64,000 nucleotides of DNA from Acinetobacter calcoaceticus DSM 30006 = CIP 81.8 (GCF_000368965.1 NZ_KB849780.1:1426145-1490144), one strand, 5' to 3'; counted from the first letter of the stretch, positions 45,798-55,194 are shown. The notes: generated from the letters alone by a model not told the origin. Numbers and translations are program-made.

Positions 45798-46400
45798 CTA
45801 ATTCCATGGTTTTTCTACTAAAACAGCACCATCTGCATGTTTTAATAGAACTTTTCCGCTATTCCTAGCCCATTCTTTTAAAGCCAAACCACCCTGTGGT
45901 AGTTGTAGCTGTATATCCACATTGAGTCCTGCTTGCTGAAAATTTTCGAGTAGCTCGACTGCTTGCGTTTTGGCAAAAGGCTGTTTAGCTCGAATCAACA
46001 AATCTATGTCACTTTGCTGGGTGACTGTTTCAATACCAGTTGCCAACTCAAACCCAAAACTTCCTGTATAGCCCCAACATCCTGAAAAGTTTTTCATGAT
46101 GTAAGAAATGCTCTGCAAACGTTCTGCCAAATGCTCAAACTGCTGTGTATCAACGTGAGTTAGTACCTCGGGTTTAAGTTGTTTGGTAATAGCAGATCGT
46201 GGCATTTGTGATGCATATCGTTGATGACGCAATTGTCCTCTTACGCCCACAGCCACCTGATCTACAGGAGTGATTTCCCGCCGAACCACAACAGGATCGC
46301 CTCGTAGTAACACCTCTTTCACCCAAAGCGGAGCATCATCAGCCAAGCAGTCGGCTGTCATGCCCCACAGCAAATCATGGGCTTCGAGATCAAGTTTCAT
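45798..46400 (-). CDS. mdcG: Phosphoribosyl-dephospho-CoA transferase MdcG
   Basis: MdcG attaches the prosthetic group 2'-(5''-phosphoribosyl)-3'-dephospho-CoA to the serine of MdcC. The 200-residue protein has a nucleotidyltransferase-like core with QQSDIDLLIRA, where the paired aspartates should bind metal, preceded by GSFGFELATG. The ATG at 46400 shares ATGA with the stop of mdcE, a coupling pattern that makes it the likely start; an ATG two codons earlier is the alternative. It works with MdcB, encoded in the same operon. Confidence 0.9.
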   Translation of the reverse strand: MKLDLEAHDLLWGMTADCLADDAPLWVKEVLLRGDPVVVRREITPVDQVAVGVRGQLRHQRYASQMPRSAITKQLKPEVLTHVDTQQFEHLAERLQSISYIMKNFSGCWGYTGSFGFELATGIETVTQQSDIDLLIRAKQPFAKTQAVELLENFQQAGLNVDIQLQLPQGGLALKEWARNSGKVLLKHADGAVLVEKPWN

Positions 46401-47224
46401 GACCATTGCTCACGCAATAATTCACGAACCTTCTTAGACATCTGACGGTTTTGTCCGTGAAGTCTTTGTTCCAGTCCTCTAGACTGCTCAGCATTAATTT
46501 CTTTAAATGCTTGAGTAACCACCTGCTTCGCTAACAACAGATCATCATTTGTTGGTTGTTCAGGGTTTTCAACAGATAACAGTTCCGACAACAATCCAAG
46601 CGTTGCATAGCTCTCGATGTCATAAGCCATTGGAGGAATGCTTGCAGCTAATTGCTCTAACTCATCAACCGAGCGTTGGGTCACACGTGCAGCAGATTCT
46701 TTACCCATTGCATGCACCATAACACCTGAATCTTTTAAGGCAATAATACGATTGGCTTGGTAACCATGTGCTAAAAAAGCGCCTGACATCGACTTACCGA
46801 CTAGTAAACTGACAATAGGATGGTCTGCCAATCTAGCTCTGGCATAACTGTCTACTGCACCAGCTAAAGCTTGATGAATACCTAATAACTCTTCACGGCG
46901 ACCATAGGCCTGACTAGGTACATCAACTAGACATAAAATGCCGCGTTTAGTCTCGGCATGCGCATCAGCTTGAATTACATCATCAACCGCTTTTGCCAAG
47001 CTCCAACCTTCCAAAAGGCCAACTTCACCTTGCCTCGCTCGCGGGAACAAATTATTGCTGTCCTGAACAACGGCAATCACACGTACTGCTTGCTGATCAA
47101 TCTGACCATCAGCCACCCAAATAGAAGCTGGAAAACCTTCAACTGTGTTAAAGCCCTTCGTGAGTGCTTTAAACCACTGTGCACCTCGCGTAGATGCTTT
47201 TAATGTATCAACGGCGATATTCAT
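46397..47224 (-). CDS. mdcE: Malonate decarboxylase gamma subunit MdcE
   Basis: The 275-residue protein is the gamma subunit, which forms with MdcD the decarboxylase that converts malonyl-MdcC to acetyl-MdcC and CO2. It belongs to the crotonase-like carboxyltransferase superfamily. Segments include CLVDVPSQAYGRREELLG and SLLVGKSMSGAFLAHGYQANR. Its ATG shares ATGA with the mdcD stop, and GGAG lies seven bases upstream. It ends by overlapping mdcG in the same way, so the operon is tightly coupled. Confidence 0.92.
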   Translation of the reverse strand: MNIAVDTLKASTRGAQWFKALTKGFNTVEGFPASIWVADGQIDQQAVRVIAVVQDSNNLFPRARQGEVGLLEGWSLAKAVDDVIQADAHAETKRGILCLVDVPSQAYGRREELLGIHQALAGAVDSYARARLADHPIVSLLVGKSMSGAFLAHGYQANRIIALKDSGVMVHAMGKESAARVTQRSVDELEQLAASIPPMAYDIESYATLGLLSELLSVENPEQPTNDDLLLAKQVVTQAFKEINAEQSRGLEQRLHGQNRQMSKKVRELLREQWS

Positions 47225-48072
47225 GCTTGTTCTCCTTGATACAAAGCTTGAACCTGTGCTGGGGTAATCTGCTCAGCAGTATCGACTTGTTGTAGCTGTG
47301 CTAAATAGAATGAGTAATTTGAACTACGATGCTGTTCAGGCACGCCTTGGACTAAATAATCGATTACTTGTTGGCGGATTTTCTGGCGATCATCGTCAAC
47401 ATAGGCATCTGCTAAGCCACTGGCAAAACGCTGATTTCCCCCAGTTATGCTCCAAATAAATGGACGATCTTTGGCGTTATATTCTTGTACGCCAGCTTCT
47501 TGTTCAATCACTTGTGGGCCATTTAAGCCTAAACGTCCTTCTTGTGTCATTACAATATAGCTACATAGTCCAGCAGCAATCGACATACCACCAAAACACC
47601 CTACACTACCGGCAACCACAGCAATCACTGGTTGATACTGACGTAAGTTCACAATTGCAGCCTGAATTTCAGCAATTGCAGCCAACCCCAGATTTGCTTC
47701 TTGCAAGCGAACGCCACCAGTTTCTAGTAATAAGATTGCAGCCGTTGGAATACCTTTAAGATTGTCTTCAACCGCAAGCTCTAATGCACCAGCAATTTTG
47801 GCACCACCAACCTCGCCTAAGCTTCCACCCTGAAATAAGCCTTCAATTGAAATCAAAACTACTGGTCGCTCTTCAATAGTTCCTTTTACAATCACTACGC
47901 CATCATCTGCTTGCGGCACAATATTTTGCTTAAGCAACCATGGCGACATGACACGTGCAAATGGGTCTAGTAGCTCTCTAAATGTTCCTTCATCCAATAA
48001 TGCCTTGGCACGTTCTCTTGCACTCAGTTCAATAAAATCTTGTTTATTTAATAAACTTTGGATATCAGTCAT
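47221..48072 (-). CDS. mdcD: Malonate decarboxylase beta subunit MdcD
   Basis: This 283-residue beta subunit is a carboxyltransferase-like protein with glycine-rich oxyanion segments (FQGGSLGEVGGAKIAGALE, VVAGSVGCFGGMSIAAGL, GRLGLNGPQVIEQEAG). It pairs with MdcE. The start at 48072 is set by GGAGGAG directly upstream. The frame remains open 49 codons earlier, but those overlap mdcC. It overlaps the end of mdcC by eight bases and is followed by mdcE with an ATGA junction. Confidence 0.92.
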   Translation of the reverse strand: MTDIQSLLNKQDFIELSARERAKALLDEGTFRELLDPFARVMSPWLLKQNIVPQADDGVVIVKGTIEERPVVLISIEGLFQGGSLGEVGGAKIAGALELAVEDNLKGIPTAAILLLETGGVRLQEANLGLAAIAEIQAAIVNLRQYQPVIAVVAGSVGCFGGMSIAAGLCSYIVMTQEGRLGLNGPQVIEQEAGVQEYNAKDRPFIWSITGGNQRFASGLADAYVDDDRQKIRQQVIDYLVQGVPEQHRSSNYSFYLAQLQQVDTAEQITPAQVQALYQGEQA

Positions 48073-48364
48073 GCGCAATCTCCTCCAAGGCTTGTTCCAG
48101 ACGTAAGCGAACAACACCGGGGGTTGCACCAAAGTCATGAATATCAATATTGACGGCTGGTGGTATTTGCGCTGTAAAAATCCGTTCAAAAAGATTTTTC
48201 CAACGTGCAACACTACCATCCACCGAAGTCACCACCTGAATAGTGGTTTTTCCCGCCTCACCAGGTTCCATCAAAATTTCTAAATCACCCGACCCCACAC
48301 ATCCGACTAATGCTTTTTTTACAGGTGGCTCTGTCGCCAAAAACTCAAAATGAAGTGTTTCCAT
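48065..48364 (-). CDS. mdcC: Malonate decarboxylase acyl carrier protein MdcC (delta subunit)
   Basis: The 99-residue acyl carrier subunit bears the phosphoribosyl-dephospho-CoA prosthetic group that shuttles malonyl and acetyl groups. The attachment serine should be Ser25 in GCVGSGDLEILM, the same position as in the characterised protein. The ATG at 48364 has GAGGGA eight bases upstream; a TTG two codons earlier is less likely. It lies between mdcB and mdcD with very short or overlapping junctions. Confidence 0.93.
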   Translation of the reverse strand: METLHFEFLATEPPVKKALVGCVGSGDLEILMEPGEAGKTTIQVVTSVDGSVARWKNLFERIFTAQIPPAVNIDIHDFGATPGVVRLRLEQALEEIAHD

Positions 48365-48379
48365 AATCAAAATCCCTCT

Positions 48380-49252
48380 TTATTTTTTGACAGATGACTG
48401 CTCAACACGATCTATAAACAATGTTGCTGCCAACAAATCGGCTGCTCCGCCAGCGGATGCTTTCATCCTAAATAGGTCAATCTCTAACAAATGCAAAGCA
48501 CGTCGGCCTTCTAAGCTTGAACTACCGCCTAAATCGAGCACTTGCTGAGCCCCTTGTTGCATACGCTTTAAGCCATTTGTCCCAGAGCGATAAAGCACAC
48601 AGGTATCGGTCAGGTTAGTCATCATGGCAAGTAACGCATCTAAGCGAGCAAACTCTTCTTTCATGGGTTTACTGCGACTTTGATAAAGCTGCTTTAAACC
48701 AAAATTTACGATGGTTGGAAAGCCTTGTTGTGCCTGTTCTTTTGCACCTAAAACAGCTAATTTTTTTTGTACCTGCTGACCATGACTCAAAGCCTGTTTG
48801 GGAATAAAACGGTCTTCAAGCTGGGCAAGCTGACCTGCTAACTGACATAGCTCAACAGCCGATAAGTACTGTTGATTTGTGCGTACCAATGCTGCTGCCG
48901 TAACCATTAAACCCAAAGCCCAAATTGCACCGCGGTGTGTGTTAACACCATCTGTTACCAACATCATGGCTTTTTCACCTTGGCGACCAATTTCACCAAT
49001 CTCTTCACGCAAGGCCAAACAGACTTTTCCGTGATGCGTTGCAGCTTGGGCCATCGCTTCAAACATTGGGCTTAGACTTTTCGCAGAACGCTCCATTAAT
49101 TCCAAAGTCAAATCATCATGTGCGCCACTGCCACGACGGTCGACCAAGGCTGGCTTTGGTGTCAGATTAACTTCATCAATTAAAGCCTCGACCGCCATGT
49201 CTGCCAAAAGCTGACTATGGCTGAGTGCTTGATATTGAATTTGAGCCATCAT
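48380..49252 (-). CDS. mdcB: Triphosphoribosyl-dephospho-CoA synthase MdcB
   Basis: MdcB makes the precursor of the MdcC prosthetic group from dephospho-CoA and ATP; homologues are CitG-type enzymes. The 290-residue protein shows RGSGAHDDLTLELMERSA near the N-terminus and GVNTHRGAIWALGLM in the middle, both family motifs. The start at 49252 overlaps the mdcA stop by one base (TAATG) and has GGAG six bases upstream. The frame extends 16 codons further upstream inside mdcA. Confidence 0.92.
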   Translation of the reverse strand: MMAQIQYQALSHSQLLADMAVEALIDEVNLTPKPALVDRRGSGAHDDLTLELMERSAKSLSPMFEAMAQAATHHGKVCLALREEIGEIGRQGEKAMMLVTDGVNTHRGAIWALGLMVTAAALVRTNQQYLSAVELCQLAGQLAQLEDRFIPKQALSHGQQVQKKLAVLGAKEQAQQGFPTIVNFGLKQLYQSRSKPMKEEFARLDALLAMMTNLTDTCVLYRSGTNGLKRMQQGAQQVLDLGGSSSLEGRRALHLLEIDLFRMKASAGGAADLLAATLFIDRVEQSSVKK

Positions 49253-50931
49253 TACCAACTCCTGAATTTTGCAGGGGGTTGATATAAACCATCTGACCAT
49301 GTCACCAAGTCAGCAATATTTTTTGCAGCTAAAAGTTCACGTGTAGCATCGGTACGGCGAATGCCTAAATCCTCAGGGAATACCACTAAACCTTCACGTC
49401 TTAAACGTGCTGTTGTTTTAGGATCTTGGCTTAAACCAATACTGGTTACCCCTGCCACTGCGGCAATCATGGCTTGACGCTCTTCTTGGCTACTTGCTTT
49501 ATATAGATAAGCAATGCCTTCTTCGGTGAGTAAATGGGTGACATCATCGCCATAAATCATGATCGGTGCTAAAGGCAGACCTGCGGTTTTAGCAACATCA
49601 ATCGCATCAAGACGTTCCACAAAGGTCGGCTTCCCGCCTTCTTGAAAGGTTTCCACCATTTGCACAACTAGCTTTTTACCGCGGGCCAAATAGGTTTCTG
49701 TTTCATTGGCACCTTGCAAGCGCATATCCAGCCATGCTGGCGTATCATGGCGGCGTCCGCGCGGATCATGCCCCATGTTCGGTGCACCACCGAAACCAGC
49801 TAAACGACCTTTAGTGACAGTCGAAGAATGCCCCATGCCATCAACTTGCAAAGTTGCACCAATAAACAGATCAACGGCGTACTGACCTGCAAGCTGACAC
49901 ATCATGCGGTTAGAACGTAAGGCGCCATCGCGACCTGTAAAGAAAATGTCGGGACGAGCGGCAACATATTTTTCCATGCCGAGTTCAGTACCAAAGCAAT
50001 GCACGCTTTCAACCCAACCTGTTTCAATAGCTGGAATTAACGTTGGATGCGGATTCAGAGTCCAGTTTCGGCAAATTTTCCCCTTTAAACCTAAAGACTC
50101 GCCATAGGTTGGTAAAATCAGCTCAATTGCCGCAGTGTTAAAACCAATACCATGATTTAACGATTGCACATTATGCTTCTCATAAATTCCGCGAATTGCC
50201 ATCATGGCCATAAGCACATGCACAGGCTTGATGTGTTTTGGGTCGCGAGTAAATAACGGTTCAATATAAAAAGGCTGGTCTGCCACAACCACAAAATCAA
50301 CCCAAGAAGCAGGAATATCGACACGTGGTAAATCAGTTACGTCATCGACCAGTTCATTGACTTGCACAATCACAATACCGTCACTAAAAGCTGCAGGTTC
50401 AATAAGTGCAGGCGAATCTTCAGTACTTGGACCTGTATAGATATTGCCTTGGCGGTCTGCCATAAAACCGGCTGAAAGCACCACATTTGGAATAAGATCA
50501 ACCACAAGGCGTGAATACAACTCGATATAGGTGTGGATAGCACCAATTTCTAATAATCCATCTTCAATCAACTGGCTAATACGCAAACTTTGCGGACCAG
50601 CAAACGAAAAGTCGAGCTTACGTGCGATACCTTTTTCAAACAGATCAAGATGTTCTGAGCGTCCAACGCTTGGCATAATCATATGTAAATCATGCAAAAC
50701 ATCTGGATTGGTTTGTGCCAAAGATCGAGATAAGAAATCTGCTTGCTTTTGGTTGTTTCCTTCGAGTACGACTCTGTCACCCGGTGTAATCAGCGTTTCT
50801 AAGACTTTAATAATGTCTTGAGTTGGAATCACCACACCATCGGTATATTGGTTTGCCATCTCTAGTTTTAATTGTTTGGCATGACGCCGCTTTGTCCATA
50901 ACCGTTCTTTATTCTGAACTGATCCTTCCAT
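49252..50931 (-). CDS. mdcA: Malonate decarboxylase alpha subunit MdcA
   Basis: MdcA is the acetyl-ACP:malonate ACP-transferase that swaps acetyl for malonyl on MdcC, the first step of malonate breakdown. The 559-residue protein belongs to the CoA-transferase-like family. Segments such as VVLEGNNQKQADFLSRSL, GFMADRQGNIYTGPSTED and LFIGATLQVDGMGHSSTVTKGRLAG are typical. It is the first gene of the operon. A dyad with a T-N11-A core about 90 bases upstream could be an MdcR site. Confidence 0.94.
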   Translation of the reverse strand: MEGSVQNKERLWTKRRHAKQLKLEMANQYTDGVVIPTQDIIKVLETLITPGDRVVLEGNNQKQADFLSRSLAQTNPDVLHDLHMIMPSVGRSEHLDLFEKGIARKLDFSFAGPQSLRISQLIEDGLLEIGAIHTYIELYSRLVVDLIPNVVLSAGFMADRQGNIYTGPSTEDSPALIEPAAFSDGIVIVQVNELVDDVTDLPRVDIPASWVDFVVVADQPFYIEPLFTRDPKHIKPVHVLMAMMAIRGIYEKHNVQSLNHGIGFNTAAIELILPTYGESLGLKGKICRNWTLNPHPTLIPAIETGWVESVHCFGTELGMEKYVAARPDIFFTGRDGALRSNRMMCQLAGQYAVDLFIGATLQVDGMGHSSTVTKGRLAGFGGAPNMGHDPRGRRHDTPAWLDMRLQGANETETYLARGKKLVVQMVETFQEGGKPTFVERLDAIDVAKTAGLPLAPIMIYGDDVTHLLTEEGIAYLYKASSQEERQAMIAAVAGVTSIGLSQDPKTTARLRREGLVVFPEDLGIRRTDATRELLAAKNIADLVTWSDGLYQPPAKFRSW

Positions 50932-51017
50932 GTGTTTACCTATATAGATCGCAGTTTTGTTCTGAATCTATAAAAACGCTTTATGGAATTTTGATCAATC
51001 AACCTACATCGGTAGTT

Positions 51018-51034
51018 ATTAACCTGAAGTTAAT
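51018..51034 (-). promoter_or_regulatory. Candidate MdcR (LysR-type) site upstream of mdcA
   Basis: ATTAA-N7-TTAAT is a perfect dyad with a T-N11-A core (T51020, A51032). It is nested inside a wider pair TCAACC (50999-51004) and GGTTGA (51035-51040). It lies 87 bases before the mdcA start codon, a normal place for a LysR activator. Confidence 0.45.
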
Positions 51035-51096
51035 GGTTGAAATAAAGAACAGCTATTAATGAACGAGTTTTAGGACTTTTAACCTACGACTTATTT

Positions 51097-51690
51097 CTAA
51101 CGCGGTTTGCTTAACAGCCATTCCAAGTTTTGACGAACCGCAGGCCATTCATGTTTTAAAATGCTATAAACATGGGTGTCCCGTAAAATATCATCTTTTA
51201 CAATTTGATGGCTTCTGAGTACGCCATCGAGCTTTGCACCTAAACGTACAATTGCGGCTTGGCTTTGCACATTTAAAGAAGATGTTCGTAACTCAACCGC
51301 AATGCAGTCTAAAGACTCAAATGCATGAGCCAACAATAGTTTCTTACACTCAGTGTTCACAGGCGTGCGCTGTGCAGATTTACGATACCAAGTCGAACCA
51401 ATCTCTGCACGGCGATGTGCAGCTTCAATATGCATTAAGGTCGTCATACCCACCGCTTGCCCAGTTTTTCGGTCTTCAATATAAAATGGCAACATGCTTC
51501 CTGATTGCTGTAAACCAAGACGTCTTTCAATTTCAGCAGTCATCTGTTCAGGTCTTGGAACACGGGTATACCAAAGATTGTAGAGTTCTCCATCGCAAAC
51601 TGCTTCTGCGAGGGATTCAGCTTGAGTTACATCTAGCGGCTTTAAAATAACGTGTTCGCCTACCAACTCAACAGGTGTAGTCCAAGACAT
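51097..51690 (-). CDS. GNAT-family N-acetyltransferase (RimL-like)
   Basis: The 197-residue protein belongs to the GNAT superfamily, transferring acetyl groups from acetyl-CoA. It contains VGEHVILKPLDVTQAESLA at the start, MLPFYIEDRKTGQAVGMTTLM, and the acetyl-CoA-binding region RRAEIGSTWYRKSAQRTPVNTE. RimL-like members acetylate protein N-termini or small amines; the substrate here is unknown. SD AAGGAG precedes the ATG. It lies 42 bases downstream of a PaiB-like gene in the same direction, reminiscent of PaiA/PaiB pairs. Confidence 0.85.
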   Translation of the reverse strand: MSWTTPVELVGEHVILKPLDVTQAESLAEAVCDGELYNLWYTRVPRPEQMTAEIERRLGLQQSGSMLPFYIEDRKTGQAVGMTTLMHIEAAHRRAEIGSTWYRKSAQRTPVNTECKKLLLAHAFESLDCIAVELRTSSLNVQSQAAIVRLGAKLDGVLRSHQIVKDDILRDTHVYSILKHEWPAVRQNLEWLLSKPR

Positions 51691-51732
51691 GTTTTTCTCC
51701 TTAATGAATACTAAAATTTTATATTTTCAAAA

Positions 51733-52368
51733 CTATTTGTTTAACTCAGCCACACTGTACATAGCATCCGCTATAGTTTTATGACCAGATTTCGATAGAC
51801 CATCCGCCGCACCTAAAATATCTCGACGATCTTTGTTTTGCCCAAGTTTTGATTTTCCTTGAAGCTTGGTAATTTCAATTTCTATACCGACAATAGCTTT
51901 GAGCATGGGTTCTAGATAGTCTTTTGGTGCATCAGACATTTTCCATGGTTCAGGTTGAGATGCTTCATGTGTACGGGTTAAACGAGCCACGACACCTCGA
52001 ACATAACGCTCATCATCTTGAATCGTCACTTTACCGTAAGCATGTACAACTCTATAGTTCCATGTTGGCACTTGTTTGTGCTGTTCATGTTTGGATGGAT
52101 ACCAGTTTGGAGAAATATAAGCATCACCCGCCTGAAACACGACTAGCACTTCATCTCCATTTTTAACGTCCTGCCAGACAGGATTAACTCTAGATACATG
52201 CGCATGCAACACCCCTAAGTTCCCTTCATTTGTCTGTAACTCAAACGGAAGATGATTTGCATCTAAACCATTGCTCCCATGACTAAAAAGCACACCAAAC
52301 GGATGCTCTAAAATAAGAGAATGCAATACGTCCAAACGGTTTTCTGCAAAATCATCAGGGATATACAT
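51733..52368 (-). CDS. PaiB-like FMN-binding negative transcriptional regulator family protein
   Basis: The 211-residue protein belongs to the PaiB family, a split-barrel flavin-binding fold first named for a regulator in Bacillus. The N-terminus MYIPDDFAENRLDVLHSLI, then HANHLPF-like NHLPFEL and SPNWYPSKHEQHKQVPTWNY are family signatures. Despite the family name, a direct DNA-binding role is not obvious from sequence, and some relatives act as haem- or flavin-binding oxidoreductases. It is divergent from a MocR-type regulator gene 115 bases away. Confidence 0.85.
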   Translation of the reverse strand: MYIPDDFAENRLDVLHSLILEHPFGVLFSHGSNGLDANHLPFELQTNEGNLGVLHAHVSRVNPVWQDVKNGDEVLVVFQAGDAYISPNWYPSKHEQHKQVPTWNYRVVHAYGKVTIQDDERYVRGVVARLTRTHEASQPEPWKMSDAPKDYLEPMLKAIVGIEIEITKLQGKSKLGQNKDRRDILGAADGLSKSGHKTIADAMYSVAELNK

Positions 52369-52483
52369 GGCTAAGAACCTCGTTGTAAATATCAGGATTA
52401 TTTATATTTTGTGTTGTAAATTTTCTGGTTTATGTGGTTTATTAAAAAGAACCACTTTGTATTTTTTTAAGTAGACCAGAATT

Positions 52484-53977
52484 ATGGCAAGAATGGCAAA
52501 AGTTGTTGAACTTCCATCTATTGCAAAGATTGATAAAAGCCAAGGAAAGATTAGTGCTCAATTGACCCAAGCCTTACGCGAAGCTGTGCAAAGTGGTGAT
52601 TTGCAACCGGGAGACCCTTTGCCATCTTCCCGAGAACTGGCTCAAACCCTTGAGGTCGCCCGTGGAACCATCATTGAAGCTTATGATCAGCTTTTGGCAG
52701 AAGGTGTTTTTGATTCTCAAGCAAGAACTGGAACTTATGTATCTCATGCTTTGGTTAAAACACCTGCGCAGCAACATTTTCAAAAAGAATCGATTAAACC
52801 AAGCTCAATACCTTTGACCAAATCTGCTCTTTCTTATGCCCAAGTGCTGAAGGAATTTAAACCACTTCCCCATGTTCCATTTGCTGTATCTGTACCGGTT
52901 GGCCGCACTCAACCGAGTGATATTTGGCGTAAGTTTGGTAATAAATTTAGATCACGGGGCGCAGGTGTACCTTCTGGGTATGGTGAACCACAAGGTGTGC
53001 TATCACTAAGAATTGCTATTGCAGACTACGTGCGTCGTTCGCGCTCTGTACACTGCGAACCTGAACAAATCGTGATTACACCCGGCATTCAACAAGCACT
53101 TTATATTTGTAGCCAGATTTTATTTGAAGCCAAAGATGAGGTCTGGATAGAAGATCCGGCATATCGTGGTACAACAGCCATTTTTGAACATACCGTACAA
53201 AATATTCGCATGGTGCGTGTTCCGGTTGATGAAGAAGGTATTCAGGTTGAAGCTGGAATTAAACTGTCTCCGAATGCCCGTGCAGCTTTTGTAACCCCTT
53301 CTCATCAATATCCACTTGGCATGCCTATGAGCTTGGCAAGACGTACTGCATTATTGGCGTGGGCAAAGCAGCAAAATGCATGGATCATCGAAGATGACTA
53401 TGACAGTGAACTCCGCTATAACGGTCAGCCCTTTCCATCTTTGCAAGGCATGGCACCCGATCAGGTGATTTATCTCGGAACGTTTAGCAAGGTTCTATTT
53501 CCATCTCTTAGACTTGGCTATGCAGTGTTGCCTAAGGAACTGGTTGCACCTTTTTGTGGACTGAGGGTATTAATAGATAGACATCCACCTACAGCCGACC
53601 AACATGTTTTGGCTGCTTTTATTCAAGAAGGCTATTTAGAGCGGCATATTCGACGTATTCGAAATGTTTACTCAGAAGTTCGAGAGCACATTATTGGTTT
53701 GATTGAAAAATACATACCTCAAGAGCTGGCTTGGTTACAACCGGGCGATCAAGGCATGCATATGGTGTTATGGCTTGCTCAACATATTAATGACGTTGAA
53801 GTCGCAAGCACAGCAGTCAATGCAAGCATTGCCATTAAAGCAATTTCACCGACATTTTCAAAAGAACAGCAACGTTCGGGTTTAATTGTTGGCTTGGGCG
53901 ACTTTGAACTCGAACTTATGGAACAAGCCATAAAAAAACTATCAAAAATCATTCAACAACATGACAAGCCAAAGTAG
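52484..53977 (+). CDS. MocR/PdxR-type regulator (GntR plus aminotransferase domains)
   Basis: The 497-residue protein has a GntR winged helix (residues about 20-90, LPSSRELAQTLEVARGTIIEAYDQL). An aminotransferase-like domain follows with the PLP lysine in YLGTFSKVLFPSLRLGY and IIEDDYDSELRY. PdxR-type members activate vitamin B6 genes; others control nearby transport or amine genes. It is divergent from the paiB-like and GNAT genes, which are its likeliest targets. It ends seven bases from the convergent lrgB-like gene. The SD is weak, so the start (second ATG at 52493) is not certain. Confidence 0.85.
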   Translation: MARMAKVVELPSIAKIDKSQGKISAQLTQALREAVQSGDLQPGDPLPSSRELAQTLEVARGTIIEAYDQLLAEGVFDSQARTGTYVSHALVKTPAQQHFQKESIKPSSIPLTKSALSYAQVLKEFKPLPHVPFAVSVPVGRTQPSDIWRKFGNKFRSRGAGVPSGYGEPQGVLSLRIAIADYVRRSRSVHCEPEQIVITPGIQQALYICSQILFEAKDEVWIEDPAYRGTTAIFEHTVQNIRMVRVPVDEEGIQVEAGIKLSPNARAAFVTPSHQYPLGMPMSLARRTALLAWAKQQNAWIIEDDYDSELRYNGQPFPSLQGMAPDQVIYLGTFSKVLFPSLRLGYAVLPKELVAPFCGLRVLIDRHPPTADQHVLAAFIQEGYLERHIRRIRNVYSEVREHIIGLIEKYIPQELAWLQPGDQGMHMVLWLAQHINDVEVASTAVNASIAIKAISPTFSKEQQRSGLIVGLGDFELELMEQAIKKLSKIIQQHDKPK

Positions 53978-53984
53978 ACAAAAT

Positions 53985-54674
53985 CTACAACAGCAACCAT
54001 AGATGAATGGCAAACGGGCCAATCAGCACCATTAAGATACCTGCAATTACCATAGTTAAACTTGCAATTACGCCCTCTTCACTATTTCGCTGCTGAGCTC
54101 GGACTGTACCAAAACCATGGGCTGCGTTCCCAAAGGCTGCTCCATTTGCCACATTAGAACGAATTTTAGTAATCGCTAAAATTGCATCGCCACAAATCAT
54201 TCCAACTAAACCTGTAATGACGGTGAATAATGAAACTAAAGCCGCCGAACCGTGAATATCTTCAGCTAAAATCATGGCAAATGGTGTTGAAATCGAACGT
54301 GCCATCAAACTATTGGTGACTTCAGGACTAAAATGGAACCACTGTGCCATTTCATAGGCAGACATCACGCCCACACTCATTCCCACAATAATCGCAATCG
54401 AGAGTACCCCTAAGTTTTTACGGATTGTTTCCCGATAGCGATAAATCGGTACAGCAAACGCGACCGTAGCTGGACCTAATAAATTAACAATCCACTGCGT
54501 ATCTTCGGCATAAGTTTGATATGAAATTCCAAAAATCGTCATCAAAATGATGGTGAGTACAGGCACACTAATCGCGGGAGACAACCAAAGTTTTGGATGC
54601 TTTTGATAGATTTTTTTTGCCACAACATAGGCTGCTAGCGTCCAGATGAGGCAAAGAATTGACCAAATATTCAT
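53985..54674 (-). CDS. lrgB: LrgB/CidB-family membrane protein
   Basis: The 229-residue inner-membrane protein belongs to the LrgB family, with family segments GPATVAFAVPIYRYRETI, SLMARSISTPFAMIL and GAAFGNAAHGFGTVRA. It has six or so hydrophobic segments. LrgB works with LrgA/CidA proteins in control of murein hydrolases or in export of small organic acids. It lies 11 bases downstream of the CidA/LrgA-like gene and is convergent with the MocR gene. The physiological role in Acinetobacter is not evident from sequence. Confidence 0.87.
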   Translation of the reverse strand: MNIWSILCLIWTLAAYVVAKKIYQKHPKLWLSPAISVPVLTIILMTIFGISYQTYAEDTQWIVNLLGPATVAFAVPIYRYRETIRKNLGVLSIAIIVGMSVGVMSAYEMAQWFHFSPEVTNSLMARSISTPFAMILAEDIHGSAALVSLFTVITGLVGMICGDAILAITKIRSNVANGAAFGNAAHGFGTVRAQQRNSEEGVIASLTMVIAGILMVLIGPFAIHLWLLL

Positions 54675-54685
54675 GTCATTTTCTC

Positions 54686-55117
54686 TTAGATATGCCTATG
54701 TTGAAGACGTTTTCGAGCCTGTAAATAAGCCTTCAAACGATTGTAATAATGAATGGTCAAACACGTACTGAGCATGACTGAAATAGTTCCAACTGCAATG
54801 CTCAAGACAATTTGCCAACCTTCAGTCATAAACAAGGTTTTATATTGAACTACGGCAACCACCACAGGCACAAAAAACAGTAACAGCTCACCTAAAACAA
54901 CGGTTGCTCCCATTGCTACCTGATCCATTTTGATAATTTTAAAGAACAGGCATAAAAGCAATAAGAACATACCTAAAATGCCTGCCGAAACAGGTACGCC
55001 AAGTTTTTGATGTAAGAGATATCCCACCCACCAAAATCCAGCCAAAATTAGAATTTGTTTAACCAACTCTAAAAGTGAAAGTGGTGTGGGTGTTTCAGAA
55101 GCAGATTCAGTACTCAT
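54686..55117 (-). CDS. cidA: CidA/LrgA-family holin-like membrane protein
   Basis: The 143-residue protein has four hydrophobic segments and the CidA/LrgA pattern GYLLHQKLGVPVSAGILGMFLLLLCLF followed by LLFFVPVVVAVVQY. It is thought to oligomerise like a holin or act as part of a small-molecule exporter with the LrgB partner encoded downstream. A LysR regulator gene is divergent, as in cid loci of Gram-positive bacteria. The SD before the ATG is weak. The lrgA name would be equally valid. Confidence 0.84.
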   Translation of the reverse strand: MSTESASETPTPLSLLELVKQILILAGFWWVGYLLHQKLGVPVSAGILGMFLLLLCLFFKIIKMDQVAMGATVVLGELLLFFVPVVVAVVQYKTLFMTEGWQIVLSIAVGTISVMLSTCLTIHYYNRLKAYLQARKRLQHRHI

Positions 55118-55194
55118 TTTGCGAAATTAAATGGTTAACTACACCATTATGCTATCTTGGTTAAACATGCTAAATATGAATTATTCATGTTAAT

